Shown here: positions 1 through 5,964 of the stretch, piece after piece
Layout: each line of letters opens with the position of its first letter
Numbering within the stretch: position 1 is the first letter of the stretch
Assembly: GCA_900752275.1 (NCBI GenBank)
Contig: CAADUS010000064.1
Coordinates: 1 to 6,420 of the forward strand
DNA: 6,420 nucleotides
Reading direction: 5' to 3'
DNA from: an uncultured Collinsella sp.
GTDB lineage: Bacteria > Actinomycetota > Coriobacteriia > Coriobacteriales > Coriobacteriaceae
Translations under genes and position numbers: made by a program
The notes under the pieces: model-generated
Told to the model about the DNA's origin: nothing
The model's input: only the letters and a program-made list of their open reading frames with translations
Database searches by the model: none

Positions 1-54
1 GAACTCGCTGACCAGATGATTAATCTCATCAGGCAGCTTTTCAAAAATTTCCAC
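1..54 (-). CDS. atpB: ATP synthase F0 subunit a, N-terminal fragment (runs off the left edge)
   Basis: Only the first 18 codons are in the window, reading MEIFEKLPDEINHLVSEF from a GTG start at 54-52. An AAAGG ribosome binding site sits about 8 bases upstream, inside the last codons of the preceding gene, and only three bases separate that gene's stop from this GTG, so translation is probably coupled. Subunit a is the integral membrane part of F0 that forms the proton half-channels against the c-ring. The call rests on position (upp, then a small membrane protein, then atpB is a common bacterial order) and on an N-terminus that looks like actinobacterial AtpB. None of the diagnostic transmembrane helices, nor the essential arginine, is inside the window, so this is an inference from context. 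Confidence 0.65.
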   Translation of the reverse strand, partial: MEIFEKLPDEINHLVSEF

Positions 55-57
55 GAC

Positions 58-369
58 TTACCTTTCGACCTCATGAGGATCTCGCAGCGCCTTGGCGACA
101 CGAACCGTGCAGGCGGCCATAAAGGCCACGAAGCCGATCGCCTCGCCCAGGAGGAACATACGAAATGCCTCTCCGAACAACGCAAACACAACCAGGGTAA
201 AGACGAGCAGGGCGACTGCCGAGACCGCCAGACTCACCATACCCTTGAGCATGTCTGCATTCTGTTTATCGTCAAGAACCGGCTTGAGCGTAAAGACAAA
301 GGGAAGGAAGGCAATTGCGCCCGCGATGGCGCCTGCAACGATAGCGAGCAGATCGGCTATCTGAAACAC
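58..369 (-). CDS. Small integral membrane protein upstream of atpB (AtpI position)
   Basis: This 103-residue protein is almost entirely hydrophobic. I see three membrane segments at about residues 5-28 (rich in Ala, Ile and Gly), 40-66 and 70-90, joined by a short charged loop (LDDKQNAD), with a basic, charged C-terminus. It sits where many bacteria carry atpI, whose product helps assemble the c-ring or handle Mg2+. Size and topology fit loosely, but I see no specific AtpI motif, so the symbol is left empty. I chose the GTG at 369-367 because GAGG precedes it by six bases. The frame stays open to a TTG at 444, but that codon lies inside the promoter at 431-458 and would precede the predicted transcript start. 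The stop lies three bases before the atpB start, so the gene is the first member of the ATP synthase operon. Confidence 0.7.
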   Translation of the reverse strand: MFQIADLLAIVAGAIAGAIAFLPFVFTLKPVLDDKQNADMLKGMVSLAVSAVALLVFTLVVFALFGEAFRMFLLGEAIGFVAFMAACTVRVAKALRDPHEVER

Positions 370-430
370 TGGCGTCCTCACTTTCCTTTTTAACGCCTCA
401 CAGAACAGTTCCCGCCAAACATTGGTGACT

Positions 431-458
431 ATTGTACGAGCCAATCGCTAAAGTACAA
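431..458 (-). promoter_or_regulatory. Sigma70-type promoter of the ATP synthase operon
   Basis: On the minus strand a -35-like TTGTAC (458-453) is followed after 16 bases by TACAAT (436-431), five of six matches to the -10 consensus. Transcription would start near 424, leaving a leader of about 55 bases before the GTG at 369. The -35 is weak; the -10 and the placement are what support the call. Just upstream (471-532) are two near-identical CGG(C)TAATACG motifs and a stem that pairs in the minus-strand RNA. Confidence 0.5.
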
Positions 459-550
459 CCGTAAAACAAACGGCTAATACGCACCTGTACGTTTTCTTAA
501 GGCCTTCTTTATGCCGCAGGTACGGTAATACGTTTTTTCGAACCCCTCAG

Positions 551-591
551 CTCAAAACGTCCGTTAACAGGAGTGCGCGTGGACGTCTTTT
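551..591 (-). terminator. Possible weak intrinsic terminator after upp
   Basis: About 60 bases past the upp stop, minus-strand AAGACGTCC (589-581) can pair with GGACGTTTT (562-554), nine pairs including one G-U. The left arm is preceded by As and the right arm ends in four Ts. The 18-base loop is long and there is no further T tract, so termination would be inefficient. A competing inverted repeat, GTGCGCG (607-601) with CGCGCAC (579-573), overlaps it and cannot form as a simple nested helix with it. Confidence 0.3.
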
Positions 592-649
592 GCTCGCCCG
601 CGCGCACCATTTCTTCGTATTTTCGACGTTAGCCGGTATGGCCCAGAGA

Positions 650-1297
650 TTACAGCGTGCCGTAGATGCGGTCGCCGGCGTCGCCCAGGCCGGGAACGAT
701 GTAGGCGGCCTCGTTGAGATGGTCGTCGATGGCGCACGTATAAATATGTACGTCGGGGTCCTTTTCAGTCAGTGACTTGAGGCCCTCGGGCGCGGCGACG
801 ATGCACAGCATGCGGATGTCCTTGACACCGCGCTCGCGCAGGTAGCTGATGGCCATCTCGGCCGAACCGCCCGTGGCGAGCATGGGGTCGACAACCAGGC
901 AGATGCGCTGGTCGATATCCTTGGGCATCTTGCAGTAATACTCATGCGGCTCGTGGGTAACCTCGTCGCGCTCCATACCGATGTGGCCCACGCGAGCGGA
1001 GGGTACCAAGTCGAGGATGCCATCGACCATGCCGAGACCCGCGCGCAGGATGGGAACGATGGCGAGCTTCTTGCCGGCAAGCTGCTTAAACGTGGCAGTG
1101 GTGATGGGGGTCTCGACCTCGACGTCTTCCATGGGCAGGTCGCGCATGGCCTCGTAGCCGTCAAAAAGTGCGAGCTCGCGCACGAGCTGGCGGAACTGGT
1201 TGGTGCCGGTCTCCTTGTCGCGCAGGATCGACAGCTTGTGCTGGACGAGCGGGTGATCGACAAGGGTCACACGGGACGTATCGTAGGTGACGGTCAT
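650..1297 (-). CDS. upp: Uracil phosphoribosyltransferase
   Basis: This 215-residue cytosolic enzyme makes UMP from uracil and PRPP (pyrimidine salvage). Length fits the family (about 208 in E. coli). The N-terminus has the family pattern [28 protein letters not shown] is at about 83-93, the PRPP-binding loop [12 protein letters not shown] at 135-146, and the uracil-binding C-terminal [12 protein letters not shown] at 203-214. The start is the ATG at 1297, which has AAAGGGG ten bases upstream. The frame continues 16 codons further to 1345, but that stretch shows no family similarity. The gene follows glpK after 123 bases in which I find no convincing promoter or terminator, so read-through from tsaC-glpK is possible. 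upp next to the ATP synthase operon is a common bacterial arrangement. Confidence 0.97.
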   Translation of the reverse strand: MTVTYDTSRVTLVDHPLVQHKLSILRDKETGTNQFRQLVRELALFDGYEAMRDLPMEDVEVETPITTATFKQLAGKKLAIVPILRAGLGMVDGILDLVPSARVGHIGMERDEVTHEPHEYYCKMPKDIDQRICLVVDPMLATGGSAEMAISYLRERGVKDIRMLCIVAAPEGLKSLTEKDPDVHIYTCAIDDHLNEAAYIVPGLGDAGDRIYGTL

Positions 1298-1420
1298 GGG
1301 TTGATTGCCCCTTTCGTTGCGGCCGGAAAATGACCTTGCTGACAAGGCGCATGGCGATGTTGTTGCCGCGCGCCGTGCATAAGTTTAACGGTTTGTTGTA
1401 TCGAGCAGCTCGTCGCAGCC

Positions 1421-2962
1421 CTACTGTACGGTGTTGAGCGAGCGTTTGACGGCATCATGCCAGCCCGCCAGGTTTTGCTCGCGGCGCTCGGCGGACATAT
1501 GGGGAAGGAAGGTCTTAACGATCTGAGCGTTTTGCTCCAGCTCCTCCAGGTCCTCCCAATAGCCGACGGCAAGGCCCGCCAAGTACGCGGCACCGATCGC
1601 CGTGGTCTCCACCGTCTCGCACTGCAACACGGGGATATCCAGCAGATCGGCCTGGAATTGCATGATGAACTCGTTGCGCGAGGCACCGCCATCGACGGAC
1701 AGGCGCTCAATCGAAAGTCCCACGTCCTGCTCCATGGCGCGCAGCACGTCATAACTCTGGTAGGCCATGGACTCGCAGGCCGCACGCACAATGGTCGCGC
1801 GACTCGAGGCACCGGTCAGGCCGCACACGATACCGCGAGCACGCGGGTCCCACCAGGGGGCGCCCAGGCCAGCGAAGGCGGGGACGAAGTAGCAGCCCTC
1901 GTTGTCGTTGATCGAAGCGGCAAGTTGCGCAGACTCGCTCACGCTCGAGATGATGCCCATGTTGTTGCGCAGCCAGTTCAGCGTTGAGCCGGCGGCAAAA
2001 ATAGAGCCCTCGAGCGCATAGCTGACTTTGCCGTCCGCAGCGATACCGATGGTGGAGACCAGGCCATTCTTGGATTCGACGATCTCGTCGCCGGTGTTCA
2101 TGAGCATAAAGCAGCCCGTGCCATAGGTGTTTTTGGTCTGGCCGGGACGGAAACAGCAGTGGCCGAACAGCGACGCCTGCTGGTCGCCCGCCACGCCCAT
2201 GATGGGCGGCATGTTGGTCATGATGTCGCTCGCGACGCGGCCGTAGTCGCCCGAGCTCCAACGAACCTCGGGCATCATGGAACGTGGAACGTCAAAGAGC
2301 GCCAGCAGGTCGTCGTCCCAATCGAGCGTATGGATATTAAAGAGTGCCGTGCGGCTGGCATTGGTGTAGTCGGTAGCAAAGACCTGGCCGCCGGTGAGGT
2401 TGTAGATGAGCCAGGTGTCGATGGTGCCAAACATGAGGTCGCCCGCCGCCGCGCTCTCACGTGCGCCGTCGACGTTGTCGAGAATCCACTGCACCTTGGA
2501 GGCCGAGAAATACGGGTCGAGCGTGAGTCCCGTGCGGGAGCGCACCAGTTCTTCTGCGCCCTGCTCGACCAGCTCGTCGATCAGAGGTGCGGTGCGACGG
2601 CATTGCCACACGATGGCGTTATAGATGGGTTGGCCGCTTATGCGGTCCCACACCACCGTGGTCTCGCGCTGGTTGGAGATACCGATGGCGGCAATGCGGT
2701 CAGAATGGATGCCGCTCTTAAACTGAACCTCCATCATCACGCCGATCTGGCTGGCAAGCACCTCCGTGGGATCCTGCTCCACCCAGCCGGGGCGCGGGAA
2801 GCCGGTTTTGACGCTACGACGTGCCTGGGCAACGATGCAGCCGTATTCGTCGACAATGGCCGCGAGCACCGAGGTGGTGCCGCAGTCGAGCGCCATGATG
2901 TAGGAACCGCCAAAGCCAAACGAGGCATCTTCCATGCCCAGGCTGCCCAGATTCAACGACAT
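1421..2962 (-). CDS. glpK: Glycerol kinase
   Basis: This 513-residue FGGY-family kinase phosphorylates glycerol to sn-glycerol 3-phosphate with ATP in the cytosol, for glycerol catabolism and lipid precursors. Motifs in order: phosphate loop ALDCGTTS (24-31), NQRETTVVWD (97-106, with glycerol-binding Arg99 and Glu100), DPYFSASK (149-156, Tyr151), IDTWLIYNLTGG (181-192), TDYTNASRT (197-205), AGDQQASLFG (258-267, Asp260), KNTYGTGCFMLMNTG (277-291), YALEGS (315-320), and DGGASRNEF (424-432) near the C-terminal ATP site. The start is the ATG at 2962, preceded by AAAGGTG at six bases. The frame runs on to 3055, but that would overlap tsaC. Compared with typical GlpK there is an N-terminal extension of roughly 17 residues, and the phosphate loop has Cys where Gln is usual. 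No glpF, glpD or glpO lies nearby. The gene is 13 bases downstream of tsaC. Confidence 0.97.
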   Translation of the reverse strand: MSLNLGSLGMEDASFGFGGSYIMALDCGTTSVLAAIVDEYGCIVAQARRSVKTGFPRPGWVEQDPTEVLASQIGVMMEVQFKSGIHSDRIAAIGISNQRETTVVWDRISGQPIYNAIVWQCRRTAPLIDELVEQGAEELVRSRTGLTLDPYFSASKVQWILDNVDGARESAAAGDLMFGTIDTWLIYNLTGGQVFATDYTNASRTALFNIHTLDWDDDLLALFDVPRSMMPEVRWSSGDYGRVASDIMTNMPPIMGVAGDQQASLFGHCCFRPGQTKNTYGTGCFMLMNTGDEIVESKNGLVSTIGIAADGKVSYALEGSIFAAGSTLNWLRNNMGIISSVSESAQLAASINDNEGCYFVPAFAGLGAPWWDPRARGIVCGLTGASSRATIVRAACESMAYQSYDVLRAMEQDVGLSIERLSVDGGASRNEFIMQFQADLLDIPVLQCETVETTAIGAAYLAGLAVGYWEDLEELEQNAQIVKTFLPHMSAERREQNLAGWHDAVKRSLNTVQ

Positions 2963-2975
2963 CGCTAACACCTTT

Positions 2976-3719
2976 CTAATGCAACGGGTCGGACAGGACC
3001 CGCTCGATCTCTGATGCGGGAAGTGCACCTTGGCGCAGGATCTGAAGCTCGCCATGCTTAAACGTCACGATGGTCGAGACGTCGCGACACGGGGTCTCAC
3101 CGGCGTCGACGGCAACATCGACCCCCTCCAGGATGCGGTCCTCAACGGCGGCGAAGCTTGCCGGCGCGGGCGCGCCGTGCGTATTGGCGCTGGTGCAGGC
3201 AAGTGGACTGCCGCACGCACGGATGAGCGCCTGCACCACGGGCGAGGCCGATGCGCGAAGGGCCACCGTGTCGTCGGCGGCGCGCATAAAGGTCGGCACG
3301 CAGGGGGCTGCCTTGACCACGATAGTCAGGGCGCCCGGCCAGCATCTTCGGGCAAGCGCGCGGGCCTCTTCCGGAATATCCACGCCGTAGCGGTCGAGGG
3401 CCTCGGCATCATCGACCAGCCAGGCGACCGTTTGGGTAAGCTCGCGCTGTTTGAGGGTAAAGATGCGACGGTACCCGGTGCCGAGCGCAGGGACTGCGGC
3501 GCCGTTGACGGCAGCCTGCGGATCGCGCGGCCACGATGGGAATTCGCTTGTATCTTGGGGCACGGCGTCCGAGAAGGCGTTAACCGCTACGGCGACACCG
3601 TAGACCGTCTCGGTCGGGATCAGCGCCAAGCCGCCACAGCCAAGCACCTCGGCCGTACGCTCAACGGCGAGCCGATGCGGCTCGCGCGCTCCCTCGTATA
3701 CCCGGTAGACCGTCTGCAT
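2976..3719 (-). CDS. tsaC: L-threonylcarbamoyladenylate synthase (YrdC/TsaC type)
   Basis: This 247-residue enzyme makes threonylcarbamoyl-AMP from threonine, bicarbonate and ATP, the first step of t6A37 modification of ANN-decoding tRNAs. The next step is TsaD/TsaB/TsaE, not in this window. The YrdC fold is seen in ALIPTETVYG (32-41), a K-x-R motif at Lys90-Gln-Arg92, CWPGALTIVVK (126-136), TVALRASASP (151-160), and the nucleotide-binding TSAN (176-179). There is no Sua5 C-terminal domain, so it is the short form. Two oddities: residues about 48-82 form an insertion that nearly doubles the usual distance from PTETVYG to the K-x-R motif, and the motif is KQREL rather than the usual KGRP. The ATG at 3719 has AAGGGG 11 bases upstream. 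Adjacency to prmC is normal for this family, apart from the intervening hicAB. Confidence 0.92.
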   Translation of the reverse strand: MQTVYRVYEGAREPHRLAVERTAEVLGCGGLALIPTETVYGVAVAVNAFSDAVPQDTSEFPSWPRDPQAAVNGAAVPALGTGYRRIFTLKQRELTQTVAWLVDDAEALDRYGVDIPEEARALARRCWPGALTIVVKAAPCVPTFMRAADDTVALRASASPVVQALIRACGSPLACTSANTHGAPAPASFAAVEDRILEGVDVAVDAGETPCRDVSTIVTFKHGELQILRQGALPASEIERVLSDPLH

Positions 3720-3729
3720 GTATATGCCA

Positions 3730-3806
3730 GCCCCTTACGCTCTGGTGAAAGTTTGTTTACTGAGGGGCATTCTCGCACAAAACGTTCAACCTATTTGCCC
3801 AGAGCG
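3730..3806 (-). promoter_or_regulatory. tsaC leader with two interleaved inverted repeats, one covering the ribosome binding site
   Basis: On the minus strand CGCTCTGG (3806-3799) is perfectly complementary to CCAGAGCG (3745-3738), and GCCCCT (3768-3763) is complementary to AGGGGC (3735-3730), which contains the tsaC ribosome binding site. The arms come in the order A5'-B5'-A3'-B3', the topology of a pseudoknot or of two competing folds. Forming the second helix would mask the site. The pairings are directly visible; function is inferred, and I recognise no known riboswitch. I find no strong promoter here; a TGCGAGAAT (extended -10-like, about 3777-3769) is the best candidate and is weak. Confidence 0.3.
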
Positions 3807-3853
3807 CATGTTGGTTTGGTGAGCGGCTCTAGTAGTCGGTGAAAGTGAGGGGA

Positions 3854-4300
3854 TTATTGGACTGCGACGAACTTCTTTGGCCTGCCGGCGTGGCGTTCTT
3901 GGGCGGCGTAGCGCTCGATGCTGTCTATCGTTATCATCCGACGGCCGTCGACGAGTTCAACATCGAGCTTTCCGGCTTTGACCAGCGCGGTAATCCGCGG
4001 AGCGGAAACTTTGAGGTCCAGAGCTGCGTCTTTAAATGTTCGGCACGCCGCTTCCCGAGCGTCCTCGTGGTCGATTTCGACTGAAAGGGCCACGACCTCG
4101 GCCGAGCGTTCGTACTCTGCCGGAGTCAAACCATTGTTGAGGTCGTCGGCCAAAAACGCCATCAGTGCCTCGGTGGCATGGGCAATTGCTTCTTCACGCG
4201 TATCGCCATCGGCAAAGGCGCCGGGAATCTGCGGGAAGCTAGCGCAGTAACCGTCGTCTTCTTTTATGAGAACGCAGTCATAGGTAAATCGCTGCCTCAT
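3854..4300 (-). CDS. hicB: HicB-family antitoxin with C-terminal helix-turn-helix
   Basis: This 148-residue protein is the antitoxin of a type II toxin-antitoxin pair. Residues 1-55 match the HicB fold (partly RNase H-like): FTYDCVLIKEDDGYCASFPQIPGAFADGDTREEA, cut here into short motifs, contains the family hallmarks DDGYCASFPQIPG and GDTREEAI. Residues about 86-133 look like a MerR/excisionase-type winged helix (VSAPRITALVKAGKLDV, then a GRRMITIDSIERY wing), replacing the ribbon-helix-helix or Cro-like domain of other HicBs. This domain would bind the operator upstream of hicA. The start is the ATG at 4300, with GGAGG four bases upstream in the 11-base gap after the hicA stop. Fifteen codons further upstream stay open but run over hicA. 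No terminator is obvious between its stop and tsaC. Confidence 0.88.
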   Translation of the reverse strand: MRQRFTYDCVLIKEDDGYCASFPQIPGAFADGDTREEAIAHATEALMAFLADDLNNGLTPAEYERSAEVVALSVEIDHEDAREAACRTFKDAALDLKVSAPRITALVKAGKLDVELVDGRRMITIDSIERYAAQERHAGRPKKFVAVQ

Positions 4301-4311
4301 TTTGCCTCCAA

Positions 4312-4497
4312 CTACCATCCAGCTTGGCGACGAATACTTGCCCACGTGCCCTTCTTTGGTCGATCACCACCAGAGCCGTTCACGGTGACAACACGGTCAC
4401 CAGAAACATACTTAGCATGACTACCGACTTGCGCGACCTTCACGAATCCATCGTGCTTGAGTAGGGCAATGATTTCCCGAAAGGTAGGAGGTTGCAT
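4312..4497 (-). CDS. hicA: HicA-family mRNA interferase toxin
   Basis: This 61-residue protein has the double-stranded RNA-binding-like fold of HicA, which cleaves mRNA during translation when not bound by HicB. The family pattern is visible: T-FREIIALLKHDGF (5-18), V-QVGSHAKY with the catalytic His27 in GSH, a VVTV strand (36-39), and the C-terminal TWASIRRQAGW (51-61), matching the usual GTLRSIxxQAG ending. The second histidine often found after the VTV strand is absent (VNGSGGDRP instead). The ATG at 4497 has GAGG seven bases upstream. It is the first gene of the pair, 11 bases before hicB, in the usual toxin-first HicAB order. Confidence 0.88.
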   Translation of the reverse strand: MQPPTFREIIALLKHDGFVKVAQVGSHAKYVSGDRVVTVNGSGGDRPKKGTWASIRRQAGW

Positions 4498-4521
4498 GGG
4501 CCGACCTCTTTCAGCCGTCCT

Positions 4522-4551
4522 AATTATAAACTACTTTATAATTTTTACTAA
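4522..4551 (-). promoter_or_regulatory. hicAB promoter with overlapping palindromic operator
   Basis: The minus strand has a perfect -10 TATAAT (4528-4523), 17 bases after a weak TTAGTA (4551-4546). Transcription would begin near 4516, giving a leader of about 19 bases before hicA. A perfect palindrome spans 4522-4543: AATTATAAA, four central bases, TTTATAATT. It covers the -10 box and spacer. HicB antitoxins, usually with HicA, autoregulate by binding palindromes at their promoters, so this is the probable operator. The block 4519-4569 is far more AT-rich than anything else nearby. Confidence 0.65.
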
Positions 4552-4565
4552 CCAGTTAATAAATA

Positions 4566-5825
4566 TTACTGGCGCTGTTTGGGCTCGGTGACGATGGCTC
4601 GGACGATGCGGGGGCGATCGGTGAGGTCGTGGACGATACGCACGTCCGAAAGGCCTGCCTGGCGACAGAGCTCGGCCGCAGCATCGAGGGCGCCCTCGTA
4701 GAGCTCGCAGGCAAAGAGACCGCCGGCGCGCAACATGTAGGGTGCCGCGTTGAGCAGGCGGCGGAAGATATCGAGGCCGTCGGCACCGCCCTCGAGCGCC
4801 AGATCGGGCTCAAAGTCCTTGACCTCGTGCGGCAGCGAGCGCATGACATCGGTGGGAATGTAGGGCGGGTTGGAGACGAGTACGTCAAAGGTGCCCCACT
4901 CGTCGTGGGGAATGGAGCTCACCAGGTTCGTGAGGCTGAAGGCAACCTCGTCGGACGTGAGGCCAAGCGCATCGCGGTTTTTGGTAGCAAGATCGATGGC
5001 GCGCGGCTCGATATCGGTAGCAGTGCAGGTGACGTGGCCGCGACGCTCCCAGGCAAGCGAGAGCGAGATGCAGCCCGTGCCGCAGCCGACCTCGAGAACG
5101 CGGGCGACGCGGGGCTCAGTTGGAGCAGGTACGTTGGCCTCGGCGGCATCTTGCGCGGGAGTCGTCTGTTGGTCGTTGCCCTCAATGGCGATGCCGTATT
5201 CGTCGAGCTCGGGCTCGGGGGTTTCCATGGCCTCTGCTTCTGCCGCCTGCGCGGCGGCTTCCTCGGCCTCGCGATCGGCAAGCTCCTCGGCATAGGCGCG
5301 GCTACCGAGCACATCGCTACCCAGCGCAGCCTCATCGGCAGCCGTCAGTTTAGCGGCACGGCGCTCGGCGGTCGCGCGTTCGTCTGCCAGCGCGGCCTCG
5401 GCTTTGCGAGCCTGCTCGACCTCATCGTTCCAAGGCAGCTCCACGCGCTGGCGGGCAGCGGCCTCGGGGCTCAGTACCTCGGCATCCAGATAGTTCAGGA
5501 CTTCCTCGACGAGCATCTCGGTCTCGGGGCGCGGGATGAGCACGCCGGGGGCGCACGCGACGTCAATCATGCGAAACTGCGTGCTACCGGTGATGTACTG
5601 CAGCGGCTCGCCCTTCGCGCGACGGACGACCGCCGCGTGCATGGTCTCGAGCTGCGCCGCGTCGAGCGTCTCGTCCATGCGCATATACAAGTCGATACGC
5701 GCCAGGCCCGTTGCCGCGCACAGCAGCCACTCGGCAGAAAGACGGGGGTGTTCCTCGCCGCGCTCGGCCAGGTACTCCTTGGTCCACTCGAGACAACGCT
5801 TGACGGTCCAGATCTCGTTTGCCAT
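4566..5825 (-). CDS. prmC: Peptide chain release factor N5-glutamine methyltransferase with a large internal insertion
   Basis: PrmC methylates the glutamine of the GGQ motif in RF1 and RF2 using S-adenosylmethionine, raising termination efficiency. The N-terminal helical substrate-recognition domain covers about 1-85, followed by VLIPRPETEMLVEEVL (95-110). The SAM motif VLEVGCGTGC is at 243-252, and the catalytic NPPY at 319-322, followed by the family's EPDLALEGGADGLD. The protein is 419 residues, whereas the family is usually about 280. The excess is one block at about 113-239, rich in Ala, Glu, Arg and Lys and probably a helix or coiled coil ending in an acidic, Pro-containing linker. All catalytic motifs are intact, so the enzyme should be active. 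The ATG at 5825 has GGAGG five bases upstream; the longer frame to 5900 crosses the likely promoter. A release factor gene, the usual partner, is not seen immediately upstream. Confidence 0.95.
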   Translation of the reverse strand: MANEIWTVKRCLEWTKEYLAERGEEHPRLSAEWLLCAATGLARIDLYMRMDETLDAAQLETMHAAVVRRAKGEPLQYITGSTQFRMIDVACAPGVLIPRPETEMLVEEVLNYLDAEVLSPEAAARQRVELPWNDEVEQARKAEAALADERATAERRAAKLTAADEAALGSDVLGSRAYAEELADREAEEAAAQAAEAEAMETPEPELDEYGIAIEGNDQQTTPAQDAAEANVPAPTEPRVARVLEVGCGTGCISLSLAWERRGHVTCTATDIEPRAIDLATKNRDALGLTSDEVAFSLTNLVSSIPHDEWGTFDVLVSNPPYIPTDVMRSLPHEVKDFEPDLALEGGADGLDIFRRLLNAAPYMLRAGGLFACELYEGALDAAAELCRQAGLSDVRIVHDLTDRPRIVRAIVTEPKQRQ

Positions 5826-5873
5826 GGGGTCCTCCCCTCTTAAGCGCCGGGCGGCGCGCGAATGTCGGAGCAG

Positions 5874-5900
5874 ATTGTAAGCGAGACCAGCGCTTGGCAA
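5874..5900 (-). promoter_or_regulatory. Probable prmC promoter
   Basis: Minus-strand TTGCCA (5900-5895, five of six matches to the -35 consensus) is followed after 15 bases by TACAAT (5879-5874, five of six matches to the -10). The spacer is two bases shorter than ideal. The start of transcription would be near 5867, giving a leader of about 42 bases before the ATG at 5825. The placement argues against any prmC start upstream of 5825. Confidence 0.4.
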
Positions 5901-5964
5901 GAGACGATTAAAGGCGATTATCGAGAATCAGCCCAGAATTTTGGTTTGGCCCCGTCCAAAGTGT

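Noticed and set aside
1298..1420. Possible separate promoter or terminator between glpK and upp
   Set aside because: TTGTCA and TTAAACT-like hexamers exist but not at workable spacing, and the small hairpins (CGAGC-T-GCTCG, CCTTG-TCAG-CAAGG) lack a T tract.
2159..2968. Long plus-strand frame opposite glpK
   Set aside because: It is antisense to a fully supported glycerol kinase, shows no recognisable motif, and is typical of GC-rich shadow frames.
4552..4572. CCAGT...ACTGG inverted repeat at the prmC stop as a terminator
   Set aside because: Only five pairs, an AT-rich mismatched interior, and overlap with the prmC stop codon make a terminator unlikely.
4629..5843. 404-codon plus-strand frame opposite prmC
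   Set aside because: prmC has all its catalytic motifs in the minus frame. The plus frame reflects the Ala/Glu-rich codon pattern, with no motif or ribosome binding site.
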